The notes under the pieces are model-generated. The model was not told where the DNA came from. It searched no databases and saw nothing but the letters and a program-made list of their open reading frames with translations. A DNA stretch of 64,000 nucleotides from Prosopocoilus inquinatus (Eukaryota > Arthropoda > Insecta > Coleoptera > Lucanidae), in NCBI GenBank assembly GCA_036172665.1, contig CM069876.1, forward strand, positions 49,197,001 to 49,261,000, given 5' to 3'. How positions within the stretch are numbered: position 1 is the stretch's first letter; the number at the start of each line of letters is the position of its first letter. The position numbers and the translations under genes are program-made. Below are positions 11,168-22,573 of the stretch, piece by piece.

Positions 11168-12635
11168 GCGTCGTCAACGTCACGTCGAAACTGCGAACAA
11201 GAAGAAATTCCAATGTCGGATATGCGGAACTAAATACACAACCCGCGCGTATTTGCGCAATCACATTCTCGTACACACCGGCGAGAAGCCGTTCAGTTGC
11301 GACCTTTGCGATTATAAGTGTCGACTTGCTAAATATCTGAAGCCGCACATGCTGAAACACACCGGCGAGAAGCCGTTCAGCTGTGATTCGTGCGATTACA
11401 AGTGCCGAAAATCCGGACGCATGAAACTGCACGCGTTGACACACACCGCCGCAGCCGAGAAGCCGTTCAGTTGTGACCTCTGCGATTTTAAATGTCGACT
11501 TGAAAAATACCTGAAGCAGCACATGCTGAAACATTCCAGTGAGAAGCCGTTCAGCTGTGACGTTTGCGATTATAGATGTCGACAGGCCGGAAGCATGAAA
11601 CTGCACGGGTTAATACACACCGCCGAGAAGCCGTTCAGTTGCGACCTTTGCGATTACAAGTGCCGACAGGCGGGAAGTTTGAAAGAGCACAAGCTAACAC
11701 ACTCCGGCGAGAAGCCGTTCGGCTGCGATGTCTGCGATTATAAGTGCAGATCTCAGGGAAAACTGAACAGACACAAAATGAAGCACAACGACTTGAGGCC
11801 GTTCGCCTGCGACATCTGCGATTTTAAATTCCGAGAGGCCGGGCAACTGAAAGAGCATAAGCAGACGCATACCGGCGAGAAGCCGTTTAGTTGTGGTCTT
11901 TGCGATTATAAGTGTCGACTTGGTAAATACCTGAAGCGGCACATGTTAATACACAACGGCGAGAAACCGTTCGGTTGTGATCTCTGCGATTATAAATGCC
12001 AACGGGTGAGAAGCTTGAGAATTCACAAGTTGACGCACTCCGGCGAGAAGCCTTTCAGTTGCGATGTTTGCGATTATAAGTGCCGGCAATTGGTAAATAT
12101 GAAGAATCACATGCTTAAGCATTCCGGCGAGAAACCGTTCAGTTGTGATCTCTGCGATTACAGATGTCGAAAATCCGGAGACATGAAGCAGCACAAGTTG
12201 ATACACGCCGACGAGAAGCCGTTCGGTTGTGATCTCTGCGAGTATAAGTGCCGGCAGGTCGGGACCCTGAGGAAACACATGGTGAAACACGCCGACGAGA
12301 AACCGTTCGCTTGTGACATCTGCGAGTATAAGTGCCTGCAGGTGGGAAACTTGAAGCAGCACAGGCTGACGCACTTCAACGAGAAGCCGTTCAGCTGCGA
12401 TCTTTGCGATTATAAGTGCCGACAAGCTGGAAATATGAAGAGGCACAAGCTGACGCATTCCGACGAGAAACCGTTCAGTTGTGATCGCTGCGATTACAAA
12501 TGTCGACAAGTCGAGAACTTGAGAAAACATCAACTGAAACACACCGACGAGAAGCCGTTCAGATGTGGTATTTGCGATTACATATGCGAAAATTACAGGG
12601 ATTTGGAAGTGCACGTGTTGGTACACACCGGCTAG
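11168..12635 (+). CDS. Z7: C2H2 zinc-finger terminal exon, 17 fingers
   Basis: The acceptor ATATTTGTTTCAG ends at 11167. The exon encodes 488 residues, one of the two largest arrays here. The leader R-R-Q-R-H-V-E-T-A-N-K-K-K is very basic and has one codon more than Z8, with the phase kept. Finger 1 is C-R-I-C-G-T-K-Y. The linker after finger 3 is expanded (H-T-A-A-A-E-K-P-F). Finger 8 keeps Phe (C-D-I-C-D-F-K-F). The last finger (C-G-I-C-D-Y-I-C-E-N-Y-R-D-L) and the terminal TAG at a former TGE codon match Z6. Six fingers in the interior are extra relative to Z6, which suggests internal expansion. Confidence 0.85.
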
Positions 12636-12824
12636 ATGCTGTTCGGTGTGACTTTGTTATAACAGCAATTGTTAAACGGATCCTCAACAATTGCATTGTT
12701 ATAACCAACCAAGGACGAAACGTGGTTCGGCAAATGCTTCCCATTCTGTAACACCAGCCCGGTACGTGGCATTGCCTGCTGTACAGAATGAGTAACATTT
12801 GCCTAATTATGTCTCGACCTTAGT

Positions 12825-13020
12825 TATAATCAACCCCCGAATAGACATATTTTTACGCCGCGCTCCACCTACAGCTACAATCAACCACCGGACAAACATA
12901 TTTTGACGCCACGCTCTACTTGCAGTTATAATCAACCCCCGAAGAAACATATTTTAACGCCACGTTCCTGCAGTTATAATCAACCACCGGACAAACATAT
13001 TTTAACGCCACGCTCCGCGT
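12825..13020 (+). repeat. Diverged 51-bp minisatellite units after Z7
   Basis: Four units starting TATAATCAACC(C/A)CCG share the 51-bp period and wording of the array after Z6, with the third slightly shortened. They show that the satellite travelled with the exon when Z6 and Z7 were duplicated. Confidence 0.75.
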
Positions 13021-13479
13021 GCAATCCGTATGCGGCTCGTTTTAGCGCCATTTTTATAAAACAATAGAAGAGTATATTGAAAATGGTCGAAAATGTACAG
13101 ACCGTGTTCTCATTTGTATTTGTTTAGCTTATTTATTGTTGGGGACGAAAATAATTAATTCGTTAGAAAGATTACAAACGTTAAAGCTTTATTGAGCTGG
13201 TTTTATTTCATACTTCAAGGAATGTAGAGGAAAAAAGCACGTTTTATGGTTCTAGTAAATAAATTAACGTGTCAATAACAAATATTGCCAAATTTTTATA
13301 TTGCACGGCAGGAAAATTCCCAAAATTTGTCTTGTAAAGTCGTCTAGTCTGTTGTAAACAGAACCGGGGTAATGACTTTTACGGTGCAGCGGCGGTAACC
13401 TTTGATCTTGCGAATACGCAATGACCACCCGTGCATTTTAAGAGAAATCCGCGCCCTTTTCGGCCATTTAAGTAATAAT

Positions 13480-13620
13480 CGCGTTTGCGTTGCACTCCTT
13501 CCCTTCCCACTCAGTAACAATTCGATGCATTTGAGCAGCGGAAAGGTGGCAGGAGTAAATAGTACACTCGGTGTAAAAAGCGACCAACACTAAGAGTCCC
13601 GAATTCTTTTCCCTGGTGAT
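13480..13620. mobile_element. TIR element, GAATTCTTTTCCCTGG end (left end lost)
   Basis: The right end GAATTCTTTTCCCTGGT and the interior CCCACTCAGTAACAATTCG match the elements near 23600, 30300 and 56020. The left terminus is not recognisable, so this copy is truncated or diverged. Confidence 0.6.
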
Positions 13621-13748
13621 GACACACCGATCCAAGCAACAATTATTACAGTAATTCACTCTTTTTTGGAGTAATTCGCGCATGACGTCACCAGTTGCCC
13701 AAAAACGTCGTCGAAACATTGATTGATCTTGCGAATTCTTTGTTCCAG

Positions 13749-14586
13749 GCGTCAACGTCAAACCAAAGCCGCGCACAAGAACGAATACCATTGCCGGATA
13801 TGCGAAGCTAAATTTGCGACCCGCGCGTATTTGCGCAATCACATTTTGGTACACACCGGCGAGAAACCGTACGGGTGCGATTTCTGCGATTATAAATCGC
13901 GATACGCGGGGAACTTAAAAAGGCACGTGTTGAAACACACCGACGAGAAACCGTACAGTTGTGACTTCTGCGATTTCAAGTGCCTACACCACGGAAGCTT
14001 CAGGCGGCACCAGCTGTATCACACCGGCGCGAAGCCGTTCGGTTGTGACGTTTGCGGTTTCAGATGTCGGCAGCTCGGTAGTTTGAAGCGGCACGCGTTG
14101 AAGCACACCGACGAGAAGCCGTTCAGCTGCGACGTCTGCGTTTTTACCTGTCGGGAGCTCACGAATTTAAAGCGGCACAAATTGAGGCACACCGCCGAGA
14201 AGCCGTTCAGCTGCGACCTTTGCGATTTCAAGTGTCGACGCCTCAGCAGCCTGAAACGGCACCAGCTGAGATACACCGGTGATAAGCCGTTCAGTTGCGA
14301 CGCGTGCGATTTCAAGTGTCGGTTTCTCTTCAACCTGAAGCGGCACCGGTTGAAACACACCGGCGAGACGCCGTACGCTTGCGATCTCTGCGATTACAAG
14401 GGCCGAGATGATACGAGCTTGAAGCGGCACAGGTTGAGGCACACCGGCGAGAGGCCGTTCGGCTGTGAGCGTTGCGGTTGTAGATTTCGTCGGCGCGCGC
14501 ATTTGAAACGGCACATGTCGACGCACACCGACGAGAAACCAGTACGAATACCGATAGCTGGGAAGCTTGAAGAGGCACAGGTTTGA
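13749..14586 (+). CDS. Z8: C2H2 zinc-finger terminal exon, 9 fingers, one with His-to-Tyr
   Basis: The acceptor ATTCTTTGTTCCAG ends at 13748. The exon encodes 278 residues: leader R-Q-R-Q-T-K-A-A-H-K-N, finger 1 C-R-I-C-E-A-K-F. Finger 6 ends H-Q-L-R-Y, so the fourth zinc ligand is Tyr instead of His and this finger may fold poorly. Finger 8 has Gly at the Phe position (C-D-Y-K-G). The final stretch after T-D-E-K-P-V is an out-of-frame reading of one more finger: the DNA still contains GGGAAGCTTGAAGAGGCACAG, which in another frame gives G-S-L-K-R-H-R. AATAAA lies at 14626-14631. Confidence 0.85.
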
Positions 14587-15414
14587 AACTCGATTGTTTT
14601 GTCATATTTGTTTCCTCGGAACTTCAATAAATGTGTAATTTAGAAGAATTTATTTTTTTTATGTGTAGATTTAGCTTTTGGTATAAAATCCGTGAGATTT
14701 GTGCTTTTAGAGTTATCACAAAAAAACAGAAGTGCATCGTTAAGTGAAAAAAAGGTAGAAAAAGAACGCGCGATGACTCACAGCTTAAAAATGCACCCTA
14801 ATCCTTGCTTTGGTAATTATTTACATTTAATGTAAATAACTTCTCGCACTTTAAAAAATTAAATATTGTTACGAATTTATGGCTCGCTTAATTTTATTTT
14901 AATAATGAAGATTGGCGATTGACTCTTCAATAAAGTAATTTATTTATAACACTTGAACACTATAAACTTAATTATTTTACGCAATATTATCCGAGCATTA
15001 CTTGTACGTCGTCTTCCGTCACGTGTCTCCCCCGATCTTGGGTAGGTCGCTTATATGTCCCGATATTCCTCTACGGCCGCAATCTGTCTTGCGTCGCGTG
15101 GGAAATGCGTCGTTCTCCGACGGGTCGCTTATATGTCCTGATATTCCCCCAGATTTTTCTTCGGCAATATTGTCAAACCATTGCGTGTGCTCTGTCTTTC
15201 TTCCGCCGGGTGATTCCCCCCATTCCCCGACGGGTCGCTTATACATCCTGATATTCATTTTTGTATTTTCCGGAATAGACAAATCTGGATCTTTAGAATT
15301 TTCTTCTAGCTTTCTAAATCTAGTATAGAAGTATAAGAAATATATTTTTTTAATCGAATATTAATAAAGAATGAACGAAAACAAACAAAATTTTAAATTG
15401 GCCCTTTGTTTCAG
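14587..15414. other. Spacer Z8-Z9
   Basis: An AT-rich 3' flank of Z8, then a GC-richer patch (about 15000-15260) holding a 26-bp phrase three times. An ATG at 15371 is in frame with Z9 across its acceptor and is probably intronic. No gene is seen. Confidence 0.5.
15045..15256 (+). repeat. Three spaced copies of a GGTCGCTTATATGTCCTGAT phrase
   Basis: The copies begin near 15045, 15125 and 15230, followed each time by ATTCC or ATTCA. The spacings are about 80 and 105 bp. The function is unknown. The sequence between copies is rich in CCCC and CCGACGG. Confidence 0.65.
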
Positions 15415-16531
15415 GTGTCACTGGATCATCCCCAAAGGTGAAACCGCGAATGAGGAAACATTCGAAAGCGATTCTAAATTAATACCTCCTCACATTCCGA
15501 CATATACCGGTCAAAATCTCTACGCCTGTGATCTTTGCGACTACAAAAGCCGATGTCTCACGTACTTGCAAAAGCACCTGACAAAACACACCGACGAGAA
15601 GCGGTTCGTCTGCGATCTTTGCGGCTTCAAGTCTCGTCACGGCACGAGCCTGCAGCGTCACAAGTTGAATCACACCGGCCAGAAGCCGTTCGCTTGCGAC
15701 CTCTGCGATTGTAAATCCCTGCGCGCCGAAAACTTGGCGCGGCACAAGCTGAAGCACACCGACGTCAAGCCCTTCGCTTGCGATCTCTGCGATTATAAAA
15801 GCCGCTACCTCAAGAACTTAAAAGAGCACACGCTGCTGCACACCGGTGAAAAGCCGTTGAGCTGCGAACTTTGCGATTATAAATGTCGACAGCCCGGACA
15901 TCTAAAACGGCACAGGTTGAAACACGCCGGTCAGAAGTCGTTCCGCTGCGATCTCTGCGATTATAAATCTCTCAGTCACGAGAATTTGATCCGGCATGCG
16001 CTGAAGCACAGCGGCGAGTTGCCCTTCGGTTGTGACCTGTGCGAATATAAAAACCCGCATCTCAAAAATATGAAGGAGCACAGGTTGAGGCACGCCGTCG
16101 AGCTGCCGCTTAGCTGTGATCTTTGCGATTATAAATGTCGACATGTCAGTCACTTGAAGCGGCACAAGTTGAAGCACGCCGCCGGCGAGAAGCCGTTCGC
16201 CTGCGATCTCTGCGATTACGTGACCGTGCGCCGCGAGAATCTGACGCGGCACAAGCTGAAGCACACCGACGAGAAACCGTTCGCCTGCGATCTCTGCGAT
16301 TATAAATGCCGGTACGTGAAGAATTTGAGGGAGCACATGCTGAGGCATACCGGCGAGAAGCCGTTGTGCTGTGAACTTTGCGATTATAAATGTCGGCAGT
16401 CCGGGCTGTTGAAGCGGCACATGTTGAAGCACGCCGGCGAGAAGCCGTTCAGCTGCGATCTTTGCGAGTTTGGGTATCAGGATGCGCAGTCCTTGAAAGG
16501 GCACAAGTTGAAGAAACATAATGTCCGCTGA
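15415..16531 (+). CDS. Z9: C2H2 zinc-finger terminal exon, 12 fingers in three-finger modules
   Basis: The acceptor CCCTTTGTTTCAG ends at 15414. The exon encodes 371 residues. The leader C-H-W-I-I-P-K-G-E-T is followed by a dead first finger whose cysteines are gone (F-E-S-D-S-K-L). Twelve intact fingers follow. Fingers 3-11 are three repeats of a three-finger module with helices (x-E-N-L-x-R-H), (x-K-N-x-(K/R)-E-H), (x-x-x-L-K-R-H). Many fingers have Ser, Asn or Thr instead of Cys at the Phe position, unlike the neighbours. The linker after finger 8 is lengthened (H-A-A-G-E-K-P-F). The last finger ends in K-K-H-N-V-R. AATAAA lies at 16572-16577. Confidence 0.85.
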
Positions 16532-16862
16532 ATAATCAGAATTGTAGGTTATGTCAAACGAAAGTAATAAGAATAAAATTTATTTATTGGCAAAAGGCTA
16601 CTTTCTACAGGGTGTTTTATTGTCGGTGACCGGACTACTTTTGGATCGGATCCAATTTTCAGCTGACGTCATGTTGAGTTAAACCATAGGACTTCCGGTT
16701 TGGCCGGAAGTGACGTCAGTTTTTCCGTTTCAAATTGAACGCCTCATTTATTTTTAAGTGTGTGGACCCTAAAGATCATTATGAGTCTAAATGTACGTAT
16801 TTTGGTTTCGGTGACAACGAAACTTGTTCATTTCTTTTTGGTTTTCTACGGGCCGACTTCAT

Positions 16863-16982
16863 AATCGAACTTTAGGAGACTTTAAAACAAAAGTCACATT
16901 CTGATGTATAAATAACTACGTTTTCGCATCTTCTTAGACATATGACTGTGACTTTTATTTTAAAATCTCCTTTAGTTCGATC
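16863..16982. repeat. Hairpin element, arms about 38 bp
   Basis: The left arm (about 16863-16899, AATCGAACTTTAGGAGACTT onward) is the near-exact reverse complement of the right arm (about 16946-16982, ending CTCCTTTAGTTCGAT). The loop is about 45 bp. The structure is MITE-like. Confidence 0.65.
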
Positions 16983-17749
16983 ATGAAATTCTGTATTTTC
17001 CTTTTGATGTCTAAAATCACGTTCCTCAAAACTATATTTACGATAAAAATGCATTTTTATAAAAAGTTGATGTATATTGCAGTTTTATAAAAACTCGATG
17101 TATGTGTGTATTATACAGGGTGTTACGACAGACCGCTTTCGGTCAATATCCATATCCAAGATGCAAAAAGAATTAAGACATTTTTGTTGTAAATTTTAAT
17201 CAAAACAGTAATTGGCGCCACTCTTCCAAAAAAAAAAAAAAATTTAAAGTCAGACAGTGTTGCCGACCGTGACGATTTATCTCCAAATGGGCTACTTCTG
17301 GCAACCGTTTGGTTTACTTTTTTTCTTATATGGCAACTGACGACCAAAATGGACGAATTAATTGAGTTTATTATTTAACGAAATTTGTCAGTTTTTTTAT
17401 TGTTGTTTATTTATTTATTTATTTTTTATTTTTTTTAATTTCTGCTTGGGTTAAATAGAATTTACTCTATTTTTTGTTGATATGCGGATTTTACAGACTG
17501 GCAGAATTTGTTACATAACTAATAGATGACAAAAAATGTCAAAGTTGACCCCAATCCGTACTAACTAGTTGCTACTTTTATCAAATGAAAAAAAAAAAGA
17601 ACACGAAAAGATGACTAATAGGAGAGACTCATTCTTTTATAACTTCGAAAATATCATTCATTCATTTTAATTGATTTTAAGTAGTTTTTAACAATTTTTA
17701 TATAATTTTTCTTGCAATTTTAAATTTTTATTTATGTTAAATGGAGTTA

Positions 17750-19240
17750 GGTTGAGCGTAGTTGGGTTGGATTGACCTTGACCTTAGTTGAACTTTACTT
17801 TAATTGACTTTTAATTTTTTTAATTTTTTGCTTTTAATTTTTCCAGAAATTTTTAATCTTTCACTTATGCTAAATGAAGCTAGATCGTTGTCAGGAGCTG
17901 GGTTGGATGTTGGATTGACCTTGAGATTTGTTGAGCTTAACTTTAATCCATGTATAAATTTTAACATTTTTTTACTTTTAATTTATAATTTTGTTTTTAC
18001 TTGTGTATAGTGAAGTGTAAAATGATATTATAATAAGTTGGGTGAGTTGAGTTGACCTTGAGACTTGGTGAGGTTCATTTTAATTTGTTTTTAAATTTTT
18101 ACTTCGTTTAAAAGGAGTTAGGTTGGGCTGACGTCGAAATTTTTTCCAATTATAATTTTTTTATTGTTTCTTTGATTTAATTTTTTTTTTTGCTTTGTTT
18201 GAATAGAACGGAATTCAGTTGTGCCGTTTTGTTGACCTTACCTCGTTTTAATAGTTTTTTAATTTTTTTTACTTCAATTGCTTCTATTGAATACAGTCAG
18301 GTTGGGTGTCGGTTGAGTTGGGTTGACCTTGAGATTGTTAAACATCATGTCAATTAGTTTTAAAGTTGGAGTTAGATTGTGTTGATATCGAATTTTTGTT
18401 TAACTTCAATTTTCCATTGTTTCTTTGATTTTTTTTTTGCTTGGGTTGAATAGAACGGAATTCAGTTGTTGTGTTGAGTTTTGTTTGTCCTTGACCTTGA
18501 CTTCGCTTTAATCGTTACTTAATTTTTTTACTTTCTCAATTTCTTACTTTTCAATTTTTTTTTGCTTCAATTGAATAGTCAGGTGGGTGTCGGTTGAATT
18601 GGGTTGACCTTGAGATTTGTTGAGCTTCGTTTTAATGACTTTTAATTTTTTTTACTTTAAATTTTTACTTTTTAATTTTTTTTGCTTCAACTGAATAGAG
18701 TCAGGTTGAGTTTCGGTTGAATTGGGTTGACCTTGACTGAATAGAGTCAGGTTGAGTTTCAGTTGAATTGGGTTGACCTTGAGATTTGCTGAGCTTCAGT
18801 TTCGCTTCGTTTTAATCACTTTTAAATTTTTTTGCTTTAAATTTTTTCCTTTTTAATTTTTTTGCTTCAATTAAATAGAGTCAGGTTGAGTTTCGGTTGA
18901 ATTGGGTTGACCTTAAGATTCTTGAGCTTCAGTTTCCCTTCGTTTTAATCACTTTTAAATTTTTTGCTTTTTAATTTTTTTGCTTCAGTTGAATGCAGCA
19001 AGTTGAGTTTCGATTGAGTCGGGTTGACCTTGAGATTTGTTGAGCTTCGTTTTCTCATTCTTTGACTTTTTTAATATTTCCTTTTCTTAATTTTTTCTTG
19101 GGTTGAGTAGAGTTAGGGTAAGTTCAGTTGGTTTGCAAATATTTTTTTAAATTCCATTTTCGTCTGTTTAAAATGTTAAATAGAGTTGAGTTCAGTTGTC
19201 GAATCAGGTTTGGTTGACCTTGAAATTCTTCGATAACGCC
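17750..19240 (+). repeat. Tandem array with TGACCTTGA in each unit
   Basis: Units of roughly 110-190 bp share GGGTTGACCTTGAGATTTGTT, a GAGCTTCGTTTTAATC phrase, T-rich filler and TTGAATAGAGTCAGGTTGAG. TGACCTTGA occurs ten times (17773, 17916, 18053, 18324, 18492, 18605, 18728, 18774, 19025, 19215). Its complement TCAAGGTCA is the known extended half-site of FTZ-F1/ERR-class nuclear receptors. Related sequence follows Z2. Confidence 0.7.
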
Positions 19241-19462
19241 TGAAAATCTCGAAAACTCTGGATTTTTATTTTTATTTCACTTTAACCATTCAGCTGTTAT
19301 AATATATTTATTATCATTTATTCTTCTTCTGTCATGTTCTTTTTAATTCGGTGAGAGTCGCGAGAAAAAGTCATTACGTGATTTATTTTCTCACAGCCAA
19401 CTAAGAAACAAAATTCTCCGGCTCACACGTTATGAAAAATTCTAAGATACTCTTTTTTTCAG

Positions 19463-20945
19463 GTGTCAACGGTTCCTTAAAACTGAACCAATGGACAAGA
19501 AGAAACCAATCAAATGCCAGATATGTGACTCTGAATATAAATCTCGCGCGTATTTGCGCAGACATATTCTAATACACACCGGTGAGAAGCCATACAGTTG
19601 TGATCTCTGCGATTACAAGTGCCGAGAGCTTGGAACGTTGAAACAGCATAACTTAAAGCACACGGACGAGAAGCCGTTCAGCTGTGATGTCTGCGATTAT
19701 AAATGCCGAAAATCCGGAGATTTGAAAAAGCATGAGTTAATACACACCGGTGAGATGCCGTTCAGTTGTTATCTTTGCGATTACAAATGCCGACACCTGG
19801 CAAGTCTAAAACGGCACAAGCTAAAGCACACCGGCGAGAAACCGTTCAGCTGCTTGCTTTGCGATTACAAGTGCCGACTCCGCGCAAATCTGCAGCTGCA
19901 CATGTTGAAACACACCGGTCAGATGCCGTTCGGTTGTGGCTCTTGTAATTATAAAAGCCGAGATCGCACGGGTTTGAGACGGCACAAGTCAATACACACC
20001 GGCGAGAAGCCGTTCAGTTGCGATCTTTGCGATTATAAGTGCCGACGATTCTGGAATCTGAAAGTGCACCGCAAGATAAAACATACCGACGCCGTGAAGC
20101 CGTTCGGTTGTGACTTTTGCGAATATAGATGCCTGTACGCTGCAAGTTTGAAACGGCACGTGTTAAAGCACACAGGCGAGAAGCCGTTCGGTTGTGACGT
20201 GTGCGATTATAAATGCCGAACGCGCTCGAATTTAAAGCAACACAAGTTGAAACACGGCGAGAAGCCGTTCGGTTGCGGTTTTTGCGATTTTAAATGCCGA
20301 TCGGCCGAAACCTTCAGAAATCACACGGTGATACACGCCGACGCGAAGCCGTTCAGCTGCCGTCTCTGTCACTATAAGTGCGAAAATCTCGTAAGTTTAA
20401 AGTGGCACAAGTTGAAGCACACCGGCGGGAAGCCGTACAGTTGTGATTTTTGCGGGTACAAATGCCTGTACGCCACGACTTTCAAGCGGCACAGGTTAAA
20501 GCACATGGACGAGAAGCCGTTCGGTTGTGACGTGTGCGATTATAAGTGCGGACAAGTCGGGTATCTGAGGCGACACAAGTTAAAACACACCGACGAGAAG
20601 CCGTTCGGTTGTGATCTCTGCGATCATAAATGCCGAAGAGCGGCGGATATGAAAAAGCACAAGTTAATACACACCAGCGACAAGCCGTTCGGTTGTGACC
20701 TTTGCGATTATAAATGCCGTCGAGTCGGAGATATGAAAAAGCACAAATTAAAACACACCGGCGAGATGCCGTTCACTTGTGAACTCTGCGATTATAAATG
20801 CCGATTGCAGATAACTTTGAAGAGACACGTTCGAAAACACACAGGCGAGAAGCCGTTCGGTTGTGATATGTGCGATTACAAATGCCCACAGTTTGCAGGT
20901 TTGAAGCAGCACAAGTTGAAACACACCGATGAGAAGGCGATGTGA
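19463..20945 (+). CDS. Z10: C2H2 zinc-finger terminal exon, 17 fingers
   Basis: The acceptor CTCTTTTTTTCAG ends at 19462. The exon encodes 493 residues. The leader C-Q-R-F-L-K-T-E-P-M-D-K-K-K contains a real in-frame ATG (19491), so translation could start inside this exon. Finger 1 is C-Q-I-C-D-S-E-Y. Finger 7 has a longer histidine spacing (H-R-K-I-K-H) and linker T-D-A-V-K-P-F. The linker after finger 9 is shortened to H-G-E-K-P-F. Fingers 9-15 (T/S-R-S-N-L, ENLVSLKWH, LYATTFKRH, GQVGYLRRH, RRAADMKKH, RRVGDMKKH) parallel Z11 fingers 5-11. The end is D-E-K-A-M. AATAAA lies at 21006-21011. Confidence 0.87.
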
Positions 20946-21669
20946 TTATCTAATAATAGTCAGAGAAATGTTAAAGTATGTGTTTAATGCATCTAAGTGA
21001 TAAATAATAAAGATAATTATGATATTATTTTTAATTTCATTTCATTTTGTTATTTTGTTATACCGGAGGAGTTCGACGAATGTGGTTTTCTTGTTTAGCG
21101 TCTCGAATAAGTCCTTTAACTGTAAAACGTAAAACAATCGATCGGCTAGACTAGACGGTATGTACAGGGTGACTACGCGAGATTCCCGCTCCCCCCCCCC
21201 CGCTCTAACTTCTAACTAACTTTATTTTTAAATCGAGAAAGTAATCTTTATTACGAAAGTTATACAGAATTAATTCAAAATTTTTGCTGATGTTTACAGA
21301 AAAGTAAATCAACATCGCATGATTGAGATATAAACTGAAATTTTATTTTTTTTGTTAATGGAACAATTGTATTTTTATACGTACTTGAAATCTTAATAAA
21401 TAATAATCGCCTTCCTTTTTTTTTTAATAAATTTTTATTTTTTTTTGGAACTGTTTTAAATGCGATTTTTCACATTTTACACCAGGTTTCTAACGGGGTT
21501 GGAAGACTTGAAAGGGCCCGATGAACCTTTAGGAGTCGGCTGAGGGTCGATGAACCTCTAGAGGTCTTTTAGTGAGTTGTCGAAGTTGTTATGTCTTGTT
21601 TAATGTGCGGTTCATAAAAAAAATAAAAATTTTGCAAGTAATATTAAATAAATTCGAATCAGCTCGAAT

Positions 21670-21673
<4 letters not shown>

Positions 21674-21702
<29 letters not shown>
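21674..21702. repeat. (GA)n microsatellite
   Basis: About 14 uninterrupted GA dinucleotides. Confidence 0.9.
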
Positions 21703-21705
<3 letters not shown>

Positions 21706-22226
21706 GTTCAATTGATTGATGATCAAAATCAAAATACTTCTAAAATACAGTCGACTCGAATAAAACAAAAACAAAAGACGATCGTCGAATAAGACGGGAT
21801 GAAAATAAAAATGTAAAACCCAGTAAGTCAAATCGATACGAAAACTGACTTTCGTCAGAACCGAAAACTTAATTCAATTTAATAATAATGAAAAAGCTAA
21901 GTTAAAAAATGAAATAAAACCAAAGCGAAAAATGTCGATCAATCGGCGAGATTAAAATATTAAAATAAAATAATCTTAAATCCTATAAGACACAAAAGAT
22001 AATAAAAAATAAATTAAAAATCGCGTGGAACGAAATTAAACCGAAGAGAAAAGAAAAAAAAAACAAGATGATTAATGATTATTGTTAGTTTAAAAGTGCA
22101 AATAAAACAAATGAAGTCGATTAAGAGAAAAAAAACAATGATTCATCAATTGATTATATTAAAAATTATTAACGTAAGTCAAATGAGAAACAAAAAAAAT
22201 AAATAAAGTATGTTATTATACATTAT

Positions 22227-22573
22227 AAAAAAACAACTGAAAAATAAAAACTCAAATCGGAACTAATCGTAAAATAAAAAAATACTATCAACAAAATATA
22301 AAATGTATAAAGACGAACAAAAACGGTCATAACTTAAGTGGACAGCGCGAAAACGTACCCTGTATAATAAAGAAGACGAAAAAAATGTGTCAAGTATGTA
22401 ATTATATGACACATTTTTTTCGTCTTCTTTTTTATACAGGGTACGTTTTCGCGCTGTCAACTTAAGTTATGACCGTTTTTGTTCGTCTTTATACATTTTG
22501 TATTTTGTTGATAGTATTTTTTTATTTTACGATTAGTTCCGATTTGAGTTTTTATTTTTCAGTTGTTTTTTTT
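22227..22573. repeat. Near-perfect inverted repeat, arms about 166 bp, loop 14 bp
   Basis: The left arm 22227-22392 and right arm 22407-22573 are reverse complements with only a few differences. The inner ends read AAAAATGTGTCA and TGACACATTTTT. An ACCCTGTATAA / TTATACAGGGT pair sits inside the arms. Such high arm identity implies recent formation. A transcript would fold into a long hairpin. Confidence 0.85.

Larger units (their letters stand above)
12636..13748. other. Spacer Z7-Z8
   Basis: The 3' flank repeats the post-Z6 block (CCAAGGACGAAACGTGGTTC) and then four 51-bp units at about 12825-13020. A copy of the CCCTGG-ended element lies at about 13480-13620. TGACGTCACCAGTTG at about 13683 resembles the TGACGTCATCACCGG before Z7. 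No gene is seen. Confidence 0.6.
16532..19462. other. Spacer Z9-Z10
   Basis: No gene is visible. Contents: AATAAA of Z9; ACAGGGTGTT termini at about 16608 and 17115 in the same orientation; two TGACGTCA palindromes (about 16674 and 16710) around a CCGGTTTGGCCGG palindrome; a short hairpin element (16863-16982); and a 1.5-kb tandem array (17750-19240). The last 140 bases lead to the Z10 acceptor. Confidence 0.55.
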
